37,574 nucleotides of DNA, taken from assembly GCF_913776015.1 (NCBI RefSeq), contig NZ_CAJYMD010000020.1, positions 1 to 37,574 on the forward strand, given 5' to 3'. This document shows positions 35,301 to 37,574 of the stretch, in pieces. Below the pieces are notes generated by a model. That model had not been told where the DNA came from. It worked only from the letters and a program-made list of their open reading frames with translations, and ran no database searches. Position numbers and translations under genes: made by a program. This DNA comes from an uncultured Oxalicibacterium sp. (lineage in GTDB: Bacteria > Pseudomonadota > Gammaproteobacteria > Burkholderiales > Burkholderiaceae_D). Numbering within the stretch: the first letter of the stretch is position 1; the number at the start of each line of letters is the position of its first letter.

Positions 35301-37574
35301 TACCGGTTTCCAGCTTGCCATTTACCGTGACGATGCCGTCGGCATTGGTATCAAGATAACCACCAAACCATTCCGAACCGCTCAATGCGTCGCCAATCGC
35401 GCTGGCCCAGTTGGTCGCCTTGGCGCGACTGGTCATATCGGCATAACCGAGACGTTCGGTATGCAGATTAATATCGCGTGCGCTGCGGATGTTGGCGCCG
35501 CTGGCCACGGTGATCGTGTTGGTCTGATACAGCACGGCACGCGAATCGACATCGTCGATCGGGATCGCACTGCCGGCAAACGTATCCGTACGCGCGGTGA
35601 GCTTGTAGTAATCTCGGTCGAAGGTCACGTTGGTACCCGACGAGATATTGACGTTCGCATCGGCCTGCAGCAAGGCGTTCTGACCGATATTGACTTCATT
35701 GACAGGGCGTACATCGACAACCGATTTGGCCACTGCAACCGTGGCTGCACCATATGTTTCAGCATTGACGATCGCCGACAGCACACCCGTACCACGCGCC
35801 GAGATATCGATCGCACCAACCGTCAACAGCTGCGTACCGGTACCGATGTTGACACGCGCGTAGGAGCCATCCGTACGAATCGTCGAGAAGGCACCTGCTC
35901 CCGAAATCGCACCGCCTGTAGTCAGCGTCACCTTGTCGAAGGCAACGATATCGTTCAGCGCAGCCAGTCTCAGATCGCCTGCTGTAACGGCATAGCCACG
36001 TACTTGCAGAACGCTGTTGTTACCAATTTCGACACGCGTATCGAGCTTGATCACGGTTTCGCTGGTGGCACCTGCGGCCGAAGCGATACCGCCCGTCACG
36101 CCCTTGATATTGGCTTCGCTCTGTTCCGGCTTCAGCACATGGCTGGTGGAAGTGATGCTAATGTCCTTGCTGTACAGCTTGACGTTGCTTCCCACGCCCG
36201 CTGTCGTGATGGCATTGACCAGATGATTGGATGTCGCGCCGCTGCCAGCCAATGCACCGCCGGCAACCGTACCGATCGTGCTGTTGAATTTGGCGGTATG
36301 GTCTGCCGTCATCGACAGTTTGCCCGTACCGTCGATCACGCCGACAGCCGTCCAGCGCGCCGTGTTGGCAAAGTTTTCGTTCGACAAGTCGATCGTGCCG
36401 CTGCCGCCGATGTACTGGTAACGCGTACCGAAATCACCGCCAGCCGTATGCGCGGAACGCACATCCACGGTCTGGCCGTTGTTGACGTACTGACTGCCTT
36501 GATCGGTATTGAAATTTGCGTTCGAGCTGATCAGCAAGATCGGCAAGACGTTGTTGGCGCCCAGCGTAATGTTGCGATTGCTTGTGCCATCCTTGATCAG
36601 CGCCGTGGTATTGCTGAGATTGCTGGTATCCGCTGTCGCACCAGCACCGGCGAGAACACCGCCGCTACCTGCCGTGGTCAACGCAACATTATCGTCATAG
36701 CCCAGCGCCGTGATCGTGAGACTGCCGCCGTCAAGCTTGACGCCCGTGCCGAGATAAGCCGACGTCTGCGTATCCGATTGTGCTTTCGATTGCGCTATAC
36801 CCGCCGCCACAATGCCGCCTGCGTAACTATTGGCATCGGCCTTCTGTTTCGAATTGGCGTTGGCAACGACTGACGTTGCGCCACGTACGGTCAGCGTCGA
36901 ACTATCTGCCACATAGGCATTGATGGCCGATTTGCTGCCCGACGTACCGTTGATGGCAGTTGCCGAGGTCGAGGCCACACCAATCAGGGCACCGGCAGAA
37001 CCGGTTGCATTGGCATAGGCAGACTCACCCGCCGATGGCAGCACCTGCATCGCCTGAACACTCAAGGATCCCGTCGTCAGCGTGCCGCCGACATAGGCGT
37101 TCACGGTCGGTGTGGTCTTGGCTGTGGCATTGGATACGCCGACCGACAAGCCGCCGGCAGCAATACCGAATGCATACGCTTCAGCACGTGGCTTGACCGT
37201 GGCAGACACGTTGATCGCACGCGTCGTGGTCAACGAACCAGTTGCATACGCTTCGACAACCGGCGAGACGATCGCCGTTGCCACCGAACCGCTACCCGAA
37301 ACGATACCGCCGGCGACAGCGTAGCTTTCCGCCTTGGCCGAATCGGTTGCATAGGCCGTCACCTTGAGATCACGCGCCGTCGTCACCGTACCGGTTACGT
37401 AAGCCTTGACCGAACCATTGGCATTGGCCGTTGCGATACTGGTACCAACGGCAGCCATACCGCCTGCTGCGCCGATGGTCTTAGTATTGGAAACATTGAG
37501 TGACGTCGCGCTTACCGTGATGTCGTTTTTGGCGCTCAATATCGCGCCGCTACCGGCGTATGATTCCAGCGTCG
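20371..37574 (-). CDS. Giant repetitive RTX/Calx-beta/beta-helix surface or secreted protein, N-terminus outside window, at least 5733 aa
   Basis: One frame is open from the window end to the TGA at 20371-20373. The TTG near 37539 is not a start, because upstream codons (TLESYAGSGAIL) continue the repeat pattern. In order: Ala/Ser/Gly-rich 51-aa repeats, a long Thr/Asn/Gly-rich beta-helix-like region with inserted non-repeat segments, TGSGxDxI repeats (27900-29450), a region with Asp-rich motifs, three Calx-beta-like modules (25440-26700), RTX repeats (21470-24900), a Gln/Ser/Pro linker (20735-21105) and a C-terminal domain of about 120 residues. I noticed no cysteine on reading through. The style fits huge filamentous adhesins and calcium-binding surface proteins. 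It is the first visible gene of the transcription unit, followed by DUF3467 and the exporter genes. Neither export signal nor anchoring can be seen, because the N-terminus is missing. Confidence 0.92.
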   Translation of the reverse strand, partial: TLESYAGSGAILSAKNDITVSATSLNVSNTKTIGAAGGMAAVGTSIATANANGSVKAYVTGTVTTARDLKVTAYATDSAKAESYAVAGGIVSGSGSVATAIVSPVVEAYATGSLTTTRAINVSATVKPRAEAYAFGIAAGGLSVGVSNATAKTTPTVNAYVGGTLTTGSLSVQAMQVLPSAGESAYANATGSAGALIGVASTSATAINGTSGSKSAINAYVADSSTLTVRGATSVVANANSKQKADANSYAGGIVAAGIAQSKAQSDTQTSAYLGTGVKLDGGSLTITALGYDDNVALTTAGSGGVLAGAGATADTSNLSNTTALIKDGTSNRNITLGANNVLPILLISSNANFNTDQGSQYVNNGQTVDVRSAHTAGGDFGTRYQYIGGSGTIDLSNENFANTARWTAVGVIDGTGKLSMTADHTAKFNSTIGTVAGGALAGSGATSNHLVNAITTAGVGSNVKLYSKDISITSTSHVLKPEQSEANIKGVTGGIASAAGATSETVIKLDTRVEIGNNSVLQVRGYAVTAGDLRLAALNDIVAFDKVTLTTGGAISGAGAFSTIRTDGSYARVNIGTGTQLLTVGAIDISARGTGVLSAIVNAETYGAATVAVAKSVVDVRPVNEVNIGQNALLQADANVNISSGTNVTFDRDYYKLTARTDTFAGSAIPIDDVDSRAVLYQTNTITVASGANIRSARDINLHTERLGYADMTSRAKATNWASAIGDALSGSEWFGGYLDTNADGIVTVNGKLETGIARTQSLTLNWSQSASTNYGIVGVSSGNGITYRIVNEALLTGLAKELQNAQSQLNAYRDSGNTTLISFYTSEIARIKAALAAEGLTDDRGNLLQKSVPTIYIDPIWAQAGVIDIRADILKGSGTMDAPGDASVVITNNTPAFIKIMGITIPESNGGLFLNGVSASSNSKINELNSATSNGASTTATFASITQTSTGSVPTIVVRNTFNPNSVQLTADQEPYSSPGITVLGTITNLGGNLSLVIENSNGDIQINAQVRAKNMAIVAGGNVYIDGVTAYSVGGEAYSAWKTITDRVLASAPLGQKGVVDATTMGLANTQAYAAASTGTVVGYKDGAPVYSTSSMPGVNLYADRIHITAQYLNVNGVIQSGKDNYTLTIGASTRTEIQNISASATGLVYLNTASNSDFSVYWDVANKRIQVQEVRVSGGYIELDARITNTGKGEIRLLGGYANVTIDNQTTYDLVIQRIDTSARGTGKLLIVDRSKAVYSGSTKIQDFTVTLYEKAGDKVTVTVDEGRSTGAVSTVVNNLSNYNLAQGQRYGWSIGQEVAVRKMATVGRSDWLGIDWLAADPARISWDTQEAMTQPKLMGGAAYYYTDTSDTSVFDYDYNKVVTSTKNYETNQHTTSTWYGKRTRWTTFVEEQKSMEIHTFSIRADHDIAINFIGNGASDVTVKSGGSILLNGAISNASGTTTLIAGNRIDHLTDSAYVGGQIINLTATNGIGTKSLSGADTPIQGLNTDLSATPTYDFTTSSNKTQIANGVQVKLAAGYSAGGVAGKVYKYIGADTSLNLSTQNYGDASKWQLVNSNTVNYTASNPNLTVQGHRVLVGNGYANGGEAGQVYSYIGAAGKLDLSTQDYSDTSKWQKVESLPAITATASNGAVYLNEIIGDLAVKSITAGVGREISLTAQGSIVVAKATAATWTEGRVGAAGQRGGSITLNALNGSIGIAGHALTLYSGSTQADRVIALAAQNIYLTEGRHTGTANGADNLRIEKVESRSTNGTVEITVSNGSLIDANNTQQVDERAKQDLIDGVWSDLQLTADTGANTKVSETILAYKTAKEQDYRTYWSYRGQQADPSVYDADFQVTLTAAQRDYYVNTLGYSAAQITTLENKVTAEYRELHARYGSAGNSYNANYSWNITSGIGLQEVNNITAGIKIWTAEELMSTMSAGLLKPVANTQINIEEANIIGHNVKIVTSHAVGANSGPITIDLVNRPQPLQLTEEEKLAFAMADRIDVTYLAGNPVSNVTVNFNADGTITRTGTSWNSTDLKVGMHIQISGATANATDKGVSYQIKSITDTTVNGVLTSTIKLTSSADLTTETGKIVTITPIALNPTRSDVVSSVVNFTMVNGVPTIVRTDGGDWLADGFTAGQQFQIMGNSANVSARDSYYTIASVTEGTITLIGSNSLTAESSMEAVFTPKVSNTAALRPALTAIVIERRDDINVDATGRVNVSAGTTVYLGSGEMQNAMQIDNVTSTSNAEIRIKSRFGIVNDASVVGNANVIGGDLIVEAGKGAIGSSTKAFLIDLQGTATLTARASGNLYIAEKSGNMYVAGVSSTSGIVNLEARSGSILDGIAGSDTPKIAGNRIELKASDAIGLVGNALKTDLTPQGTLKADAQNGIYLYETLGDLNVDGIKSIAGDVYLKARGSIVDAGNDGSGLESRPGTDVFGRSITLIAENGAIGRSGNDLDIQAGFSGAAGDGTLTTSSMFDTNIIQVLGDLYINEIGTGVNAVGNVAYTAFIASPGSILNGRNDGNSNLTSGKASLFATNNIGSSSKSLNSKVGVLQGTSTTGGTWISNKGAMELTRLDGSAGAAIKAGGAVTITTASPMNITRNIESADSITLIALDDATGDVDDITIAAGVTVQSTNSFVHIKAGDDVSVAATAKVIAKGELTIEADYQGDVQGNPAPAGQANKDSYGAIITIAGQLKSDVLVDIRGESQADTIKITGSITAPIVRIDGAQDDDLIEISGSINATTSISIKGSEGNDTLRVTSTGVINTAVFVLDAGNGNNTVELLGDLDATTSASINTGSGNDQITIAKTLNGGSFTLNAGDGTNVIKLQAAINVADATITSGSGADDISITGKFTGTSFDLNAGDGDNVIAVSNDLQMTGAIGFMTGSGKDNISLTAPVKGLSFTLDAGNGDNTILISSTVAMTTGAVSITTGSGKDKIDITDDVSGGSFALVAGDGDNTIAISGAIDVAGAVALMTGSGTDDIRLSGAVDGASFTLDAGNGDNTVIITNTVTMSNGAISITTGSGKDNIDITRSISGGSFALNAGDGENTIAISDAITMTGAVNLTTGSGHDDIRLTAPVTGTTFTLQAGDGVNGLLISSAVTMTGAVSITTGSGADSIDVTGSIAGAQFDLSTGAGADTITITGNIDTAATTFDLGADNDALRMSGTTKVASLTVRADDGDDLIELWGSLEAATTIDLHGGDGDDVMRVWGSVKAVSFMLNGDGGNDTIALNPEHATAGFNAAHDLALMANTFINGGAGEDTLLINHLAAMTTSHNGTRDQIRMDGGGGTDQYIVNMRGGSDYIVSINDSGLPNDGADQLTINGTDNDDTFLLRRYFVASLDTTGLTGDAEPRYTNKVERINYNETVNGRLLVNGLDGDDAFYVDDNSTITTLDGGSGKDRFQFGQVFGADRVAPYVAAGDEVETVQTTLGYLTRGISYATTAFGGDGNDSFVVYSNKAPLKLFGEDGNDEFIVRAFALADTNGISVNETEVHGGAGDDHVEYNINAPVSIDGGSGVDTVVVIGTEKNDNFVITETGVQGAGLNIDFTGIERLEIDGMEGDDHFFILGTPASVSTTIIGGLGNDTFSVGGDVTKTIVASSVEGTSGFINHAASSTDPAYNGIYVEGVKLNVANAVAGAIAIRQQTAGEMLLTEDATDGSNVSWYEVAMNVPPSGTEKAYVTVSATQATTKDTALGGKSIEVSIDGVHYYQSLVLTFDPSAGSGAEEWARTQKVYVRAASDTAAEGERVAMISHSVMSNNPTFNELQIANVQVRVIDNDMPALIIRQTDGNTRVTEGDANGDTYSIALTKAPAAGEIVKVKLGLDAAQLKAESFSSDPAIASRLHVDAQTGEVTLTFDSSNWNEKFIVKLTAINDSIPENRATEVISHVISSTGGGQGAIYQNLVAQTLNVEVSDDDVGGVIVTQSSGTTLVSATADDTYTLALSRQPTAPVTITLMSDGKTILSAADPSDTRFGHNAQGLPTVTFTAADWNIPFMVNVEMNPAAATTVGTTPIQTYPQQQHVVAKIKGSLFIEGSNIEGRDRSLRQAVMLPGETDTALPQVNNVSNESTNTDSLIIYNDGSVSNDTGKLGKVVNASGLAALLGVDVSELTPDYLKQFGVISGLGMGGSFSLDFGTPGNPDLRTFDGGITYHGMEIVNVLLGKGNDTFTVDHTVDGSVTVVQGGGGDDHLIVTGGGGAAAPLVLFGDTSQDGSFYNVTVPGQPGGFAFTNFGNDIIDARGASGRVIVYGGRGDDTIYGSAYDDILAGGSGNDTIRAGGGNNFIYGDSGLNIDLSKRLSVLGATMLTVVNENTSNTATYDNLAVGNDTIYGSTNGSDVIVADHGEITQIGNNKMQTNALVKQVNSFYSGTVGGSNTITTTAGNGIVIGGAGLDTITVGGVSNIVIGDHGKVLFDATDTTKLVSIETTNVTVGSKDVIKVTDGDSIVFGGIGADEITTANGRDMIFGDNGIIEYSSGIASVLRTTDQSEATGGADIIKTGNGNKLVLGGIGSDTVELGLSGSTTGVVIGDNGKITLDAGGTFAVKVESADYLPVAGGLGGDDTIKTGNGDHLIIGGFGTDRITTADGNDTILGDNGVVTLHATTGKIITIDASLDVATSGAGDIIVSGHGDKFVVGGMGGDKITVGNGDGILIGDNGIVTFDADGIYAQIIESTDYLAGLGGNDKIEAGNGNHFVIGGYGEDTITTGIGNDVILGDNGKITLNANGKVTELDASTDVASSGAKDIIVSGNGNKFVIGGIGGDEITVGNGDGILIGDNGVVTFDANGIYAQVIESTDYLAGLGGNDKIEAGNGNHFVIGGYGEDTITTGVGNDVILGDNGRITLNANGKVTELDASTDVASSGAKDIIVSGNGNKFVIGGIGGDDITVGNGDGILIGDNGIVTFDADGVYAQVIESTDYLAGLGGNDKIEAGNGNHFVIGGYGEDTITTGIGNDVILGDNGKITLNANGKVTELDASTDVASSGAKDIIISGDGNKFVIGGIGGDEITVGNGDGILIGDNGVVTFDANGIYAQVIESTGYFDDLGGDDTISAGNGNHYVIGGYGADTITLGNGNDVVLGDNGQISLNAAGSVVKIDASFDDNTTGAGDTILVGDGSKYLVGGAGNDTITAGVGAVTNGVILGDNGVITLDASGSHLARIETTDYLAGIGGNDTITTGDGNHYVLGGIGNDAITTGTGNDFLFGDNGVITFNTAGIATRYESFMDNAVSGGNDTIVSIDGDKHVIAGYGNDSITLGNGNNIAFGDNGRVTLSDTGVALTISSIDPAIGGNDTIVSGDGRNVLVGGIGNDTIKGGDGGNVIFGDNGDVTRDMAGKYVKVVTTNPTIGGNDLARGGNGEDVILGGNGDDELFGYDGFNIVIGDSALVEYTNGRVSLAQTIDLYDGGSDILHGGKDLSVLFGGAKGDLLHGNFTRDVMAGDYAAIYFVDGQAKSVVRFGQEGNSPDLIAASQDVVFTTPANREPSHATTPASRALIKQMDELIASISAPQQQRQQATDFSMQQSSLPSARSSESSSMSFESGAQQSGQNAQTPSSGNASTSQSQQPSQSQQLSPQAQPNQATPPADAAPAAPETQGVSQPAVESAAPQGDVPAEQGEPAESAPQDEAGLPLDGVEMAFAGLAGAHALRGGSLSRKDGALQFDPRTGTWSTADKHDQAKLDLSSFLRETSALPVTKAASAVDANVKTDWLAGMSGVNQVVEVVKAESVQDDSRTASIDWNAKKETETTS
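20735..21105 (-). repeat. Gln/Ser/Pro/Ala-rich low-complexity linker in the giant protein
   Basis: About 120 residues poor in hydrophobics, with runs such as QSQQPSQSQQLSPQAQPNQ. The linker separates the RTX region from the final domain (from about GLPLDGVEMAFAGLAGAH onward), which has a different composition. Likely a flexible spacer. Confidence 0.8.
21470..24900 (-). repeat. RTX-type calcium-binding repeat region
   Basis: Nonapeptide-like GGxGxDxI units are seen throughout, for example GGRGDDTIYG and GGSGNDTIRAGGGNN near 24740-24870 and GGNGDDELFG near 21500. The longer unit is about 60 residues, containing (L/I/F)GDNG and GGxGxDxI motifs. In RTX proteins such repeats bind Ca2+ and fold into beta-rolls outside the cell. 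Confidence 0.88.
22567..23655 (-). repeat. Three tandem near-identical 121-aa (363-bp) RTX units
   Basis: Exact unit borders on the minus strand are 23655-23293, 23292-22930 and 22929-22567, each starting GILIGDNG. The protein copies differ at only about 6-8 of 121 positions, mostly conservative (I/V, D/N, K/R). Many DNA differences are at third codon positions. More diverged units flank the block on both sides; the next copy keeps the first 25 residues before diverging. Confidence 0.92.
25440..26700 (-). repeat. Three tandem Calx-beta-like modules
   Basis: Each module opens with a similar phrase (AIAIRQQTAGEMLLTED; ALIIRQTDGNTRVTEGD; GVIVTQSSGTTLVSATAD). The first two run to an acidic end (VIDND, VSDDD) typical of Calx-beta modules, which bind Ca2+ in surface proteins. 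Approximate borders are 26263-26700, 25845-26262 and 25440-25840. Confidence 0.7.
27900..29450 (-). repeat. Tandem TGSGxDxI / AGDGxNxI repeats of about 22-23 residues
   Basis: Alternating half-units such as AVSITTGSGKDKIDI and SFALVAGDGDNTIAI give a 45-46 residue pair and a superperiod of about 91-92 residues (about 275 bp). The about 22-residue period fits one turn of a beta-helix (inference). Confidence 0.82.
31050..31575 (-). repeat. Two copies of a domain of about 80 residues in the giant protein
   Basis: Both copies begin with NF and a T-rich strand, contain a DL/GFTAGQ-like strand with an (I/F)QI(S/M)G core and end with an I-x-L(T/I)SS/GS stretch. The first copy lies at about 31330-31575, the second at about 31050-31290. 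Similarity is partial; function is not recognised. Confidence 0.55.
32705..33015 (-). repeat. Two adjacent copies of a YIG...SKWQ motif
   Basis: Copies at about 32901-33015 and 32705-32830 read as GYxxGGxxGxVYxYIG, then L(D/N)LSTQ(N/D)Y and (S/A)SKWQ. A third, more diverged copy lies far away at about 36345-36470 (RYQYIGGSGTIDLSNENFAN). Probably one structural insertion module reused in the beta-helix region. Confidence 0.65.
36600..37574 (-). repeat. Ala-rich 51-aa repeats at the visible N-terminal end
   Basis: Repeats with (V/I)xAYxxG, TT-x3-(L/I)xVxA, a YAxAGG-like motif and a small-residue stretch recur with a period of 51 residues (153 bp) in the first copies, longer in later ones. Such repeats are common in large filamentous adhesins. 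The pattern continues to the window end, so more copies probably lie beyond. Confidence 0.8.

Noticed and set aside
35263-36873. 536-aa plus-strand open frame opposite the giant gene
   Set aside because: Antisense shadow of the N-terminal repeat part, without plausible start signals.

Overview
The window reads as chromosomal DNA of a Gram-negative beta-proteobacterium. Protein style (YbbP-like permease, GH15/SDR pair, M50/HlyD proteins), moderate GC content and compact operons suggest the Oxalobacteraceae (Herminiimonas/Janthinobacterium-like). This is inference from general resemblance, not a database match. I see no rRNA, tRNA, CRISPR array or insertion sequence.

Left part (1-6360): the window opens inside an FtsX-type ABC permease (YbbP-like, minus strand, 3' end off the window). 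Three small plus-strand genes follow: a 93-aa unknown, an XRE-family repressor that may be made from a leaderless mRNA, and a winged-helix-like unknown that ends at a rho-independent terminator. Next come a heme-oxygenase-like gene, two overlapping small minus-strand genes that resemble each other, and a small exported, disordered protein with an internal duplication. A bidirectional terminator at 6331-6362 separates this part from the rest.

Centre (6375-20343, all minus strand): two stop/start-coupled genes encode an SDR dehydrogenase and a GH15 glucoamylase/trehalase-like enzyme. Upstream of them (higher coordinates) is a tightly packed operon. In transcription order it encodes a GAF-HlyD fusion, a PqqD-like/M50 site-2-protease/HlyD fusion, a shortened SecA-like ATPase, a free signal-peptide-bearing HlyD-type adaptor, a P-loop kinase-like protein, an O-methyltransferase, an unknown protein and a radical SAM protein.

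Right part (20371 to the window end, minus strand): nearly half the window is one open reading frame for a giant repetitive surface or secreted protein. At least 5733 residues are visible and its N-terminus lies beyond the window. It contains Ala-rich 51-aa repeats, beta-helix-like repeats, about 22-residue TGSGxDxI repeats, three Calx-beta-like modules, RTX-type repeats including three near-identical 121-aa units, and a Gln/Ser/Pro linker before a distinct C-terminal domain. A DUF3467-type small protein follows it directly.

Main hypothesis: the giant protein, the DUF3467 protein and the downstream SecA-like/M50-PqqD-HlyD/GAF-HlyD/HlyD genes form a dedicated export system. No HlyB-type ABC exporter and no TolC are visible, although RTX proteins normally need them. 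The coupled radical SAM, methyltransferase, kinase-like and unknown genes could be a maturation cassette. The layout is seen in the sequence; the joint function is inferred.
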